Shown here: positions 46,866 to 55,768 of the stretch, one piece after another
Layout: each line of letters starts with the position of its first letter
How positions within the stretch are numbered: position 1 is the first letter of the stretch
Assembly: GCF_902833085.1 (NCBI RefSeq)
Contig: NZ_CADFEB010000011.1
Span: 248,001-312,000, forward strand
Source: Burkholderia ubonensis
GTDB taxonomy: Bacteria > Pseudomonadota > Gammaproteobacteria > Burkholderiales > Burkholderiaceae
Direction: 5' to 3'
Length of the DNA stretch: 64,000 bases
Notes under the pieces: model-generated
Told to the model about the DNA's origin: nothing
Database searches by the model: none
What the model saw: the letters and a program-made list of their open reading frames with translations, nothing else
Position numbers and translations under genes: made by a program

Positions 46866-47894
46866 ATGTCGCCCGACCGCACAGCGTCGCTGTCTCATTT
46901 CGCGTTCATGCCGTTGCCCAACTTCACGATGATCGCGTTCACGAATGCGATCGAGGTGCTTCGGATGGCGAATTACCTGAGCGGCCAGCCGCTCTACCGC
47001 TGGTCGGTCATCAGCCCGGAGGGCGGCCCGGTCACGGCGAGCAACGGCCTGACCGTCGACACCGGCCCGGCCGAATGCGCGGGGCAGCCGGACATCGTGT
47101 TCGTGTGCGGCGGTGTCGACGTGCAGCGCGCGACCACCGCCGCCCACCTGTCGACGCTGCGCCGCTTCGCGCGTTCGGGCATTCCGCTCGGCAGCCTGTG
47201 CACGGGCACCTATGCGCTCGCGAAGTCGGGCCTGCTCGCGGGCTACGCGTGCGCGATCCACTGGGAGAACATGTCCGCGCTGAAGGAGGAGTTTCCCGAC
47301 ACGCGCTTCCTGAAGGAGCTGTTCGTGATCGATCGCGACCGCATCACGTGCACGGGCGGCGTCGCGCCGCTCGACATGATGCTGAACCTGATCGCCGCGC
47401 GCGTCGGCACCGCGCGCGTCACGCAGATCGCCGAGCAGTTCATCGTCGAGCACGTGCGCGACACGAGCGCGCAGCAGCGGATGCCGCTCGTCGCGCGGCT
47501 CGGCTCGGCCAACAAGTCGCTGTTCGAAGTGATCTCGCTGATGGAGAACAACATCGAGGAGCCGCTGTCGCGCGAGGAGCTCGCGCGCCTCGCGAACATG
47601 TCGCAGCGGCAACTGCAGCGGCTGTTCCGCGAGCATCTCGGCATGACGCCGACACACTACTACCTGACGCTGCGGCTGCGCCGCGCACGCGAGCTGCTGC
47701 TGCAGACCGACATGTCGATCATGCACATCACGATGGCGTGCGGGTTCCAGTCGGCGTGCCATTTCAGCAAGAGCTACCGCGACGCGTTCGGCGTGGCGCC
47801 GACGCGGGAGCGCCGCAAGCAGGTTGCGCCGCTCGCGCAGGGGGCGGGCGGCGGCGCGTCGGCCTTCCCGGCGTCGCTCGCGATGCATGCGTGA
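46866..47894 (+). CDS. gbdR: GATase1-like AraC-family activator of betaine catabolism
   Basis: A 342-residue regulator with an N-terminal DJ-1/PfpI-like ligand domain (FAFMPLPNFTMIAFTNAIEVLRMANY to about residue 200) and a C-terminal AraC domain (LARLANMSQRQLQRLFREHLGMTP, ACGFQSACHFSKSYRDAFGVAP). In Pseudomonas, GbdR binds betaine or dimethylglycine and activates gbc, dgc, glyA and transporter genes. It is divergent from glyA and homologous to CdhR at 12701. A bidirectional terminator follows. Confidence 0.92.
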   Translation: MSPDRTASLSHFAFMPLPNFTMIAFTNAIEVLRMANYLSGQPLYRWSVISPEGGPVTASNGLTVDTGPAECAGQPDIVFVCGGVDVQRATTAAHLSTLRRFARSGIPLGSLCTGTYALAKSGLLAGYACAIHWENMSALKEEFPDTRFLKELFVIDRDRITCTGGVAPLDMMLNLIAARVGTARVTQIAEQFIVEHVRDTSAQQRMPLVARLGSANKSLFEVISLMENNIEEPLSREELARLANMSQRQLQRLFREHLGMTPTHYYLTLRLRRARELLLQTDMSIMHITMACGFQSACHFSKSYRDAFGVAPTRERRKQVAPLAQGAGGGASAFPASLAMHA

Positions 47895-47913
47895 CGCCTG
47901 CGTCGCATGACGT

Positions 47914-47941
47914 AAAAAAGCGGCCTTGCTGGCCGCTTTTT
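47914..47941. terminator. Bidirectional terminator between gbdR and the convergent propeller gene
   Basis: AAAAAAGCGGCC and GGCCGCTTTTT around a five-base loop, 20 bases after the gbdR stop and 17 before the convergent gene's stop. T-runs are present on both strands. Confidence 0.85.
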
Positions 47942-47957
47942 CGTTTGCGCTGGACGC

Positions 47958-49370
47958 TCAATACCCCCACACCTGCATTTCGTCGAGCGAGTAGCCCCAC
48001 TGCGTCGCGCGCTTCGTGCCGTACATCCGCACGTAGCGGCCGTGGCCGTTGAGATTCGGGATCGCGACATGACCCCACGCCACGCCGTTGCTGGTCGAGT
48101 AGATCGTCGTCCAGTTCACGTTGTCGCTCGACGTCTGGATCTGGTAGACGAGCGCGCCGGCGTCCCAGTAGAGATCGACGCCGTTGATGGTCTTCACGGC
48201 CCCGAGATCCACGGAGATCCATTGCGGATCGACGCCGGCGCCCTCCGGCGAATCCCAGCGCGTGCTGGTGGTGTTGCCGTCGAATGCCTTGTCCGGCGTC
48301 AGGGACGAGTTGTAGCTGGCCGACGCGGCAGCGGGACGCCCTTGCGACAGCAGCGTGGTCTGGCCGGCGGCCGCACCGCCGTAGTAGTTCGACCCGAGCT
48401 TGGCCTTCGTGGTGTCGGCGTTCACGCCGAACTGCGACAGGCTCCAGCGCTGGCCGGTCGTCACGTCGCCCACGTAGAGCTGATAGCCGCCGGCCGTCGT
48501 CGACGAGAAGAACACGTAGTTCGTGCCGTTCACCGGCGCCGGATCGGAGTTGTTGCTGATGCAGTCGTTGATCGCGAGCTGGTTCGGCGTCGACGCCGGG
48601 TCCGAGGTCTTCGAATAGATCTGGTCGAGCTGGCTCGTGTCCTTCCAGCGCGCGTAGAACACCGTGCCGTCCGCGCGCACGATCGGATAGTAGGTCTGCA
48701 GGCCCGCCGGATTATCGAACACGGCCGTGGCGCCGGTCGCGATCGTGCGTTTCATCAGGCCCATGTTCGCGCCGGTGCCGGTGGCGTAGTAGACGGCGCT
48801 CGCGTCCGGCGCGAGAAACGGCATCGAATACTCGGCGCCGGCCGGCGCGTTCGTCAGGCTCACGACCGACGTGAACACCGGGCCCGCGCTCGTGTACGAC
48901 AGCGTCGCCTGCTTGACGTCGCCGTTCTGCTTGAACACGAGGGACTTGCCGTCCGCGCTGAATTTCGGGTCTTCGTTGCGGGTGGCGCCCGTGCTGTTGG
49001 TCATGTTGATCGGCGGATTGCTGGTGCCGAGCTGAACCATGAACACGTTCCATGCGCCGTTCATGATGCCCATGAACGCGAGCCACTTGCCGTCGGGGCT
49101 GAACACGCCGTTCATCGGATCGGTGATGCCCCACGAACTCTTGCTCAACTGGGTCAGCGTGCGCGCCGAGAAATCGTAGAGGAACAGCTGGCTCGTGCCG
49201 TCGCCGTAGTTGACGTAGCTGTGATAGACGAGCTTGCCCGTCAGTGCGCTCGGAAACGATGCGTTGGACTGGGCCGGAGGATTGCTGATGCATGCCGCTT
49301 CGGCCGCACCGCCGGAAAGATTGAGGGCGATACCGGCCACGAGGCCCGCGACGAGGGTCTTCAATTTCAC
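47958..49370 (-). CDS. Exported TolB-like beta-propeller protein with C-terminal F5/8 (discoidin) domain
   Basis: A 470-residue precursor. Residues 1-26 are a signal peptide ending GGAAEA. Residues ~45-320 hold propeller blades with FSPDGKWLAFMG and FSADGKSLVFKQ repeats. The C-terminal ~130 residues form an F5/8 type C-like domain (KAFDGNTTSTRWDSPEG, WISVDLGAVKTINGVDLYWD, VRMYGTKRATQWGYSLDEMQVWG), usually carbohydrate- or lipid-binding. The likely start is GTG at 49370 with an AGGA ribosome site; no ATG fits. The function is unknown; an extracellular glycan-binding role is plausible. Confidence 0.75.
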   Translation of the reverse strand: MKLKTLVAGLVAGIALNLSGGAAEAACISNPPAQSNASFPSALTGKLVYHSYVNYGDGTSQLFLYDFSARTLTQLSKSSWGITDPMNGVFSPDGKWLAFMGIMNGAWNVFMVQLGTSNPPINMTNSTGATRNEDPKFSADGKSLVFKQNGDVKQATLSYTSAGPVFTSVVSLTNAPAGAEYSMPFLAPDASAVYYATGTGANMGLMKRTIATGATAVFDNPAGLQTYYPIVRADGTVFYARWKDTSQLDQIYSKTSDPASTPNQLAINDCISNNSDPAPVNGTNYVFFSSTTAGGYQLYVGDVTTGQRWSLSQFGVNADTTKAKLGSNYYGGAAAGQTTLLSQGRPAAASASYNSSLTPDKAFDGNTTSTRWDSPEGAGVDPQWISVDLGAVKTINGVDLYWDAGALVYQIQTSSDNVNWTTIYSTSNGVAWGHVAIPNLNGHGRYVRMYGTKRATQWGYSLDEMQVWGY

Positions 49371-49542
49371 GCTGGGTATTCCTGGGTGAGAGGTGGAGAC
49401 GCCGGCAGACAAGGCCCTGCGCGAACGCTCAGGACCACGGATCAGCCGTCGGGCAGCGTGAATTCCGTCTGGATTGGACACCGGATGAAAAAAGGTGCCG
49501 AGAGGATGCCCGCTAATCGGACGAATGAAAAGGATCAGGGCC

Positions 49543-49570
49543 TTGAAAAAACAAGCAGATCAGATATGAG
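49543..49570 (+). promoter_or_regulatory. Candidate promoter for the MocR gene
   Basis: TTGAAA (49543-49548), 16-base spacer, TATGAG (49565-49570), about 70 bases before the start codon. This is a consensus match only. Confidence 0.3.
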
Positions 49571-49641
49571 GACCAGATGGTGCGCGACGTGCCCCGTGCT
49601 ACTCTTTTTTTCAACGAGGCACGGATCGGCCGAGGACACGC

Positions 49642-51057
49642 ATGAAGCGATACGCGGCGCTGGCGCAGACGATAGCCGATTCCATTCGGCGCGGCGATCT
49701 GGTGCCCGGTGCGCGCATTCCGACCATTCGCGATGCCAGCAAGGCGTTCAAGGTCAGCCCGACGACCGTGTTCCGTGCGTACTACCTGCTCGAGAGCGAG
49801 GGCCTGATCGTCGCGCGAACGCGCTCCGGCTATTTCGTTTCGGATGTCGGGGACAAGCGCGCGCGCCCGAGCCACGGCCCGCCGCGCAAGGCGCCCGTTG
49901 CACGCAGCGGCGTCGACGATGCGCTCGCCAGGCTCATGGATTCCATCAAGGATCAGCACGTCGTTCAGTTGGGATCGGCGTTCGCCAGCTATTCGCTGTT
50001 TCCGATGAGCAGCCTGTGGCGCTGCGTCACGTCGGTGGCGCGCAACATGAATCGCACGCGGCTGCTGTCCGGTTTTCCCCCCGGGGACGAAGGGCTGCGC
50101 CGGCAGATTGCATTGCGGTACCTGATCGCGGGCGCCGCGTTGCCGATGGATGAAATCGTCATCACGACCGGCGCGCTGGAGGCGCTGACGCTGAGCCTGC
50201 AGGCGCTGACGCGCCCCGGGGAACTGGTCGCGATCGAACGTCCGGCCTTCCACGCGGTGCTGCAGGCGGTGCAGCGCCTGCATCTGAAGGCCGTAGAAAT
50301 CCCGGTCGATCCGCGCACGGGGCTCGATCTCGACGCGCTCGCCGAAGCGCTCGACCAGCACCCGATTCGCGCGTGCTGGCTCATGACGTCGTTCCACAAC
50401 CCGACCGGCGCGACGTTGTCCGACGAGCGCAAGCGCGCGCTGATCGACCTGCTCGCCGCGCATCAGGTGCCGCTGATCGAAGACGACGTCTACAGCGAAC
50501 TGTATTTCGGGCCCGCGCCGATGCGGCCCGCCAAACTGTACGACGATAGCGGGCTCGTGCTCCACTGCGGCTCGTTTTCGAAATGCCTCGCGCCGGGTTT
50601 CCGCATCGGCTGGGTCGCGGCCGGGCGTTACGTGCATCAGATCCGGCAGGCGAAATGCGTCGCGGCGCCGTCGGCCGACGTGCCGGCGCAACTGGCGATT
50701 TCGAGCTATCTGCAAGACGGCGGATACGACCGCTTTCTGCGCAAGCTGCGGCGCAATCTCGCCGCGCATCAGGAACAGATGATCGCGGCGGTGCGCGCGT
50801 ATTTTCCGCAGGGGACCGAAGTATGCACCCCGCTCGGCGGCTATTTCCTGTGGATCGAACTGCCGCCGCGCGTGGATGCGCTGCGCCTGTTCGGCGCCGC
50901 GATGGAGAACGGCATCAGCATTGCGCCCGGGCCGATCTTTTCCGCGACGGGCGGATTCCGCCGTTACGTCCGGCTCAACTACGGCCGCCCGTGGACGCCC
51001 GCCGTCGAGAACGCGATGCGCATCATCGGCGCGCTCGCGGCGCGGCAGCGTCAGTAG
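49642..51057 (+). CDS. MocR-type regulator (GntR helix-turn-helix fused to aminotransferase)
   Basis: A 471-residue fusion. The N-terminal winged helix (residues 1-70: RGDLVPGARIPTIRDASKAFKVSPTTVFRAYYLLESEGLI) joins a fold-type I aminotransferase domain with the PLP lysine in SFSKCLAPGFRIGWV, and NPTG and DDVYSEL motifs. Such proteins use PLP to control a nearby operon, and the aldolase gene 167 bases downstream is the natural candidate target. The inducer is unknown. Confidence 0.88.
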   Translation: MKRYAALAQTIADSIRRGDLVPGARIPTIRDASKAFKVSPTTVFRAYYLLESEGLIVARTRSGYFVSDVGDKRARPSHGPPRKAPVARSGVDDALARLMDSIKDQHVVQLGSAFASYSLFPMSSLWRCVTSVARNMNRTRLLSGFPPGDEGLRRQIALRYLIAGAALPMDEIVITTGALEALTLSLQALTRPGELVAIERPAFHAVLQAVQRLHLKAVEIPVDPRTGLDLDALAEALDQHPIRACWLMTSFHNPTGATLSDERKRALIDLLAAHQVPLIEDDVYSELYFGPAPMRPAKLYDDSGLVLHCGSFSKCLAPGFRIGWVAAGRYVHQIRQAKCVAAPSADVPAQLAISSYLQDGGYDRFLRKLRRNLAAHQEQMIAAVRAYFPQGTEVCTPLGGYFLWIELPPRVDALRLFGAAMENGISIAPGPIFSATGGFRRYVRLNYGRPWTPAVENAMRIIGALAARQRQ

Positions 51058-51224
51058 CACGGGGCGTGCCGTGCCGATCGCGCGTAAATCATAATCATCG
51101 CGTGCCTTGCGTTCTGATCGACGCGCGACAAAAAATGAAGATCGGAGCACTGACGTTGCGACGCGCAACGTGGAGCCGACCCGGCCGCGTGGCGCTGCAT
51201 CGCGGTCTTCATGGAGGAGATCAG

Positions 51225-52247
51225 ATGAGCATCGACAGCGAACTCCAGGCGACGATCGACGCACTCGTGCAGGACGGCAAGGGTTTGCTGGCCGCCGACG
51301 AAAGCGGCCCGACCATCGCGAAGCGCTTCAAGACGATTGCGGTCGAATCGACTGAGGAGAACCGCCGCGCATGGCGCAGCCTGTTGCTGTCGACGCCGGG
51401 CCTCGGCGAATTCATCAGCGGCGTCATCCTGTATGAAGAGACGCTGGGGCAACGCGCGGACGACGGCACGCCGTTGCCCGAACTCGCCGAGCGCCAGCAG
51501 ATCGTGCCCGGCATCAAGGTCGACGCGGGCAAGATACCGCTCGCGCACGCGCCCGGCGACGAAATCACGCAAGGGCTGGACGGGCTCGCGATTCGCGTCG
51601 ATCGCTATAAGCAGCAAGGCGCGCGTTTCGCGAAATGGCGCGCGGTGTACAACGTGTCCGATACGCTGCCGAGCCGCCTCGCGATCGACGCGAACGCCGA
51701 ATCGCTGGCACGCTATGCGGCGATCTGCCAGGAAGCCGGCATCGTGCCGATCGTCGAGCCGGAAGTGCTGATCGACGGCGATCATTCGATCGCGCGGTGC
51801 GCGGCCGTGACCGACGCGGTGCTGCATGCGGTGTTCGACGCGCTGCATCGGCATCGGGTCGTGCTGGCGCACATGCTGCTCAAGCCGAGCATGGTCGTCC
51901 CGGGCAAGGAGCACGCGGCACAACCGGCGCCCGACGAGGTCGCCGACGCGACGGTCCGTCTGTTGCGCGGCGTCGTGCCGGCCGAAGTTCCCGGCATCTT
52001 CTTCCTGTCCGGCGGGCAGACGCCCGAGGAAGCGACGGCCAATCTGGACGCGATGAATCGCCGCTCCGGACGGCCGTGGCTGTTGAGCTTTTCCTATGGA
52101 CGCGCGCTGCAGGAACCGCCGCTTGCAGCCTGGAAGGGACAGGCGGCCAATGTGCGCGACGCGCAGCAAGCGCTGCTCCTGCGCGCGCGCCTGAACGGTG
52201 CGGCCTGTCGCGGTCGGTACGACGCCGCCATGGAGCGCGCGGCATGA
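51225..52247 (+). CDS. Class I fructose-bisphosphate aldolase
   Basis: A 340-residue Schiff-base aldolase. Near the start is GKGLLAADESGPTIAKRF, the class I signature. The Schiff-base lysine is in HMLLKPSMVVPG, with catalytic partners in KWRAVYNV and EPEVLIDG; the phosphate loop is FLSGGQTPEEAT. The start at 51225 follows GGAGGAGA. Burkholderia usually rely on a class II enzyme for glycolysis, so this copy may serve gluconeogenesis or a special condition. It is under a MocR gene. Confidence 0.9.
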   Translation: MSIDSELQATIDALVQDGKGLLAADESGPTIAKRFKTIAVESTEENRRAWRSLLLSTPGLGEFISGVILYEETLGQRADDGTPLPELAERQQIVPGIKVDAGKIPLAHAPGDEITQGLDGLAIRVDRYKQQGARFAKWRAVYNVSDTLPSRLAIDANAESLARYAAICQEAGIVPIVEPEVLIDGDHSIARCAAVTDAVLHAVFDALHRHRVVLAHMLLKPSMVVPGKEHAAQPAPDEVADATVRLLRGVVPAEVPGIFFLSGGQTPEEATANLDAMNRRSGRPWLLSFSYGRALQEPPLAAWKGQAANVRDAQQALLLRARLNGAACRGRYDAAMERAA

Positions 52248-52302
52248 ATGGATCCGGGCAGATTTCGTTCGGTCAGTCGGGCGAATCTGTCCTCGTCGAA
52301 CG

Positions 52303-53127
52303 ATGCAAGTCCTGCTCAGCCGGAAAGTCATCGCACGCGACACCCTGACGGGTGCGCTGAACACGCATGCCAGATCGCGACAGGCGACCGGTTATCGCTG
52401 CAGTCAGTGCGGCTTCGTCGCTTTCCGCGCGCTCGAGCACTGCCCCGTATGCGGAAAGTGGAACTGGCCGTTCGATGTGCATGCCGGCAGCCCGGCGCGG
52501 CCGTCGTTCGACAGCTGGCCTGCGCGCATCGCGCGTTTTCTGCATCACGTCGCCATTCATCAACCGCGCGCGTCGTCGGCGCCGATACTGAGCCTCGCGA
52601 CGCTCGTGCTGGTGTTCGGCGGCTACGTCGCGCTCGACAAGATGTGCCAGGCGGACCCCGTCTGCCGCGCATCGAACCTGCCGGGTGCATCGGTGATCAT
52701 CGGCGATTTGCGCACGCCGGCGGACCTGGTGCCGCCGCTCGGCGATCCGGCACTGCCGATGCTGCCGCTGCCGGCCTATCCGTTTCATTCGCTCGACGAA
52801 GCCCAGCTCGCGGCCGACGCGCCCGCCGGCCCGAGCGTGGATCAACCCGCGGACCGGACGATCGCAAGCGCGGCACCTGCCGGCGTGCGACATGCTAGCG
52901 CCGCGCACGCGCCGGGCACGATGGTTGCCGCGCACCCGTGCAAGGCCCGTGCCGCACCCGGTTGCGTACGGGCGCATGCCGCGCCGATCCGCACCGCGGA
53001 ACTGCGGAACAGGCCGCCCCCGACGCATCACGCACAGCCGATCCGCCGCGTCGGCGCGCACCCCGAGCCGGCGCAGCGGCAGGCGTCGAACCAGATGGAC
53101 GCTACCGGGCTCTATCGCAGGCGTTAG
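52303..53127 (+). CDS. Zinc-ribbon membrane protein of unknown function
   Basis: A 274-residue protein I cannot assign. Residues ~30-55 form a rubredoxin-like zinc ribbon (CSQCGF...CPVCGKW). One transmembrane segment follows at ~88-106 (ILSLATLVLVFGGYVAL). The remaining ~165 residues are alanine-, proline- and histidine-rich and look disordered. It may anchor a cytosolic zinc ribbon at the inner membrane. It lies 55 bases after the aldolase. The start lacks a clear ribosome site. Confidence 0.6.
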   Translation: MQVLLSRKVIARDTLTGALNTHARSRQATGYRCSQCGFVAFRALEHCPVCGKWNWPFDVHAGSPARPSFDSWPARIARFLHHVAIHQPRASSAPILSLATLVLVFGGYVALDKMCQADPVCRASNLPGASVIIGDLRTPADLVPPLGDPALPMLPLPAYPFHSLDEAQLAADAPAGPSVDQPADRTIASAAPAGVRHASAAHAPGTMVAAHPCKARAAPGCVRAHAAPIRTAELRNRPPPTHHAQPIRRVGAHPEPAQRQASNQMDATGLYRRR

Positions 53128-53141
53128 GTCCACATGCAAGA

Positions 53142-53174
53142 AGGGCCGGGGCGTTCGACCGCCCCGGCCCTTTT
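53142..53174. terminator. Bidirectional terminator between the zinc-ribbon and formaldehyde dehydrogenase genes
   Basis: A 10-bp stem GGGCCGGGGC (53143-53152) and GCCCCGGCCC (53161-53170), followed by TTTT on the plus strand and TTCTT on the minus strand, in the convergent gap. Confidence 0.8.
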
Positions 53175-53197
53175 CGTCTACCGTGCCTTCAGCCGCG

Positions 53198-54394
53198 TTA
53201 CGCCGCCAGCAACCCGTGCGGGTCGATGACGAATTTGCGCGGCGCGCCGCCGTCGAACTTCTTGTAGCCTTCCGGCGCCTGGTCGAGCGAGATCACCGTG
53301 ACGTTGACGATCTGCGCGATCGGCAGCCGGTCGAACAGGATCGCCTGCATCAGGTTGCGGTTGTACTTCAGCACCGGCGTCTGCCCCGTGAAGAACGAAT
53401 GCGACTTCGCCCAGCCGAGCCCGAAGCGGATGCTCAGGCTGCCGTGCTGCGCGGCCTTGTCCTTCGCGCCCGGATCGTCGGTCACGTACAGGCCCGGAAT
53501 GCCGATCGCGCCCGCCGGCCGCGTGATTTCCATCAGCGAGTTCAGCACCGTCGCGGGCGCTTCCTCCGAGTGGCCGGACGAGCCGTGGCCGTGCGCCTCG
53601 AAGCCGACGCAGTCCACTGCGCAATCGATCTCCGGCGTGCCGAGGATCTGCGCGATCTGCTCGCCGAGCGTCGCGTCCTTCGACAGGTCGACCGTCTCGA
53701 AGCCCATCGCCCGCGCGTGCGCGAGACGCTCCGCGTTCATGTCGCCGACGATCGTGACCGCCGCGCCGAGCAGGCGCGCCGATGCGGCCGCCGCCATCCC
53801 GACCGGGCCCGCGCCCGCGATGTAGACCGTCGAGCCGGGCTTCACGCCCGCGCTCACCGCGCCGTGATAGCCGGTCGGCAGAATGTCCGACAGGCACGTG
53901 AGGTCGCGGATCTTCGCCATCGCCTGATCGCGGTCGGGGAACTTCAGCAGGTTGAAGTCCGCGTACGGCACCAGCACGTACTCGGCCTGCCCGCCGATCC
54001 AGCCGCCCATGTCGACGTAGCCGTATGCGCCGCCCGCGCGCGACGGGTTCACGTTCAGGCACACGCCCGTCTGCTGCTCCTTGCACATCGGGCAGCGGCC
54101 GCACGCGACGTTGAACGGCACCGACACGATGTCGCCGATCTTCAGCGTCTCGACGTCGCGGCCGACCTCGACCACCTCGCCGGTGATCTCGTGGCCGAGC
54201 ACGAGCCCGACCGGCGCCGTCGTGCGGCCGCGCACCATGTGCTGGTCCGAGCCGCAGATATTGGTGCTGACCACCTTCAGGATCACGCCGTGGCCGATCG
54301 CGCGGCCGCTCGGATCGACCATCTTCGGATAATCGATCTTCTGCACCTCGACCTGGCCCGGCCCAAGATATACGACTCCTCGATTGCTGCTCAT
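53198..54394 (-). CDS. fdhA: Glutathione-independent formaldehyde dehydrogenase
   Basis: A 398-residue zinc-dependent MDR enzyme. Catalytic zinc ligands include C47 and H68-E69, the structural zinc has C98, C101, C104 and C112, and NAD binding is by GAGPVG. The long insert (GFEAHGHGSSGHSEEAPATVLN) is typical of the Pseudomonas putida enzyme, which holds NAD tightly and dismutates aldehydes. It detoxifies formaldehyde released by betaine demethylation. The start at 54394 follows GGAGAC. It lies downstream of emrA in the same orientation but has its own upstream dyad. Confidence 0.93.
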   Translation of the reverse strand: MSSNRGVVYLGPGQVEVQKIDYPKMVDPSGRAIGHGVILKVVSTNICGSDQHMVRGRTTAPVGLVLGHEITGEVVEVGRDVETLKIGDIVSVPFNVACGRCPMCKEQQTGVCLNVNPSRAGGAYGYVDMGGWIGGQAEYVLVPYADFNLLKFPDRDQAMAKIRDLTCLSDILPTGYHGAVSAGVKPGSTVYIAGAGPVGMAAAASARLLGAAVTIVGDMNAERLAHARAMGFETVDLSKDATLGEQIAQILGTPEIDCAVDCVGFEAHGHGSSGHSEEAPATVLNSLMEITRPAGAIGIPGLYVTDDPGAKDKAAQHGSLSIRFGLGWAKSHSFFTGQTPVLKYNRNLMQAILFDRLPIAQIVNVTVISLDQAPEGYKKFDGGAPRKFVIDPHGLLAA

Positions 54395-54483
54395 CGCATT
54401 GTCTCCATGTCTCGTTGGATGGCGCTGCCGCGTACGACAGCGTGCCGTTCGAGAGTAGTCCGGGACATGGGTGCGCCGATGTC

Positions 54484-54504
54484 TCAAACGCGACATGCGT
54501 TTGA
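54484..54504 (-). promoter_or_regulatory. Inverted repeat upstream of fdhA
   Basis: A perfect 8-bp dyad TCAAACGC-N5-GCGTTTGA, about 90 bases before the fdhA start. Its spacing and position suit an activator or repressor site for formaldehyde or betaine response. The cognate protein is unknown. Confidence 0.4.
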
Positions 54505-54577
54505 TTCGTGCCGACATCGGCGGCCGGAGAACGTGGTTGAGCGATCGAGGTGACTGCCTTCTGCGCGAGCGGACCGC

Positions 54578-55768
54578 TCACCCGCCCTGGTTTTCGCGGA
54601 TCACCGCCGCGGCGGCCGCCTCGGCCTCGCTCGCGACGCCGTCGTGCACGCGTGTACTTTCGGCCGGCGTCGGCGGCTCGCCGTCGAGCGCGTGCCCGCC
54701 GCGCTCGTGCGTATCGACGCTCGCCCGCATCGACAGCCCGACCCGCAGCGGATGCGCGGCGAGGTCGGCCGGCTCGATCGAGATCACCACCGGCACGCGC
54801 TGCACGACCTTGATCCAGTTGCCCGCCGCGTTCTGCGACGGCAGCATCGAAAACGCGCTGCCCGTCCCTGCCGAGAACCCCTGCACGCGGCCGCGATAGA
54901 CGACCCGCGCGCCGTAGATGTCCGACACGATCTCGACCGGCTGCCCGACGCGCATGTGCCGGATCTGCCCCTCCTTGAAGTTCGCCTCGACCCACAGGCG
55001 CTTCAACTGCACGATCGACATCAGCGGCACGCCGGGCCCGACCTGCTGCCCGACCTGCACCGCGCGCTGGCCGACGGTGCCGTCGACCGGCGCGACGATC
55101 GTCGTGCGCTTCAGGTTGCGGTACGCGAGCTTGAACTGCGCGGCCGCCTGCACGACGGCCGGGCTCTCGTCGACCGGCAGCTTGCTGCCGAGCGCGCGCG
55201 CCGCGTCGAGCTGGGCCTGCGCGGCCGCGAGATTCGCCTGCGCGCCGGCGGCCGCCGCGCGGGCGCGCGCGAGCTCCTCCGGCGCGACGATCTCGACCGA
55301 TGCGCCCGCGCGCGCGGCGAGCGCGCGCTGCGCGAGCGCAAGATCCGCGCGCCGCGCATTCACCGCCTCCACGTACATCGTGTTCGAGATCTTCGCGTTC
55401 GCTACCTGCCGCACCGCCTGCGCGAGCTGCGCCTTCGCCTGCGCGAACGCGACCGACGCCTCCGTGTCGTCGAGCCGCACGAGCACCTGCCCGGCGCGCA
55501 CCGGGTGCGTGTCGCCGGCCAGCACGTCGATCACCGTGCCCGGCACCTGCGCGGAGATCTGCACGATGCTGCCGGCCACGTAGGCGTCGTCGGTTTCCTC
55601 GTAGTAGCGGTCGCGGATCAACCACACCGCGAGCCACGCGACGGCGGCCAGCAGCAAGGCCGCGAAGAACACGAGAAAGCGCTTGCGGCGCGTCGCGCGC
55701 CGTGCGTCGAGCGCGGCATCGGCCTGCGATGCCGGCATCGGAGCGGTGTGAAGGTTGTCGTGGTGCAT
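54578..55768 (-). CDS. EmrA/HlyD-family periplasmic adaptor of the rhamnolipid operon
   Basis: A 396-residue membrane fusion protein. After a cytosolic tail, one membrane segment (~31-50, FLVFFAALLLAAVAWLAVWLI) leads to YYEETDDAYVAG, the EmrA signature. A long alanine-rich coiled-coil hairpin spans ~110-200, and beta-barrel and lipoyl halves contain APVDGTVGQRAVQVGQQV. It would couple the DHA2 pump to the NodT channel. It starts directly at the nodT stop and is the last gene of the operon. Confidence 0.88.
   Translation of the reverse strand: MHHDNLHTAPMPASQADAALDARRATRRKRFLVFFAALLLAAVAWLAVWLIRDRYYEETDDAYVAGSIVQISAQVPGTVIDVLAGDTHPVRAGQVLVRLDDTEASVAFAQAKAQLAQAVRQVANAKISNTMYVEAVNARRADLALAQRALAARAGASVEIVAPEELARARAAAAGAQANLAAAQAQLDAARALGSKLPVDESPAVVQAAAQFKLAYRNLKRTTIVAPVDGTVGQRAVQVGQQVGPGVPLMSIVQLKRLWVEANFKEGQIRHMRVGQPVEIVSDIYGARVVYRGRVQGFSAGTGSAFSMLPSQNAAGNWIKVVQRVPVVISIEPADLAAHPLRVGLSMRASVDTHERGGHALDGEPPTPAESTRVHDGVASEAEAAAAAVIRENQGG

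Noticed and set aside
54395-54480. Possible sigma54 promoter upstream of fdhA
   Set aside because: A GGCACG element is present but no GC at the required ten-base distance.
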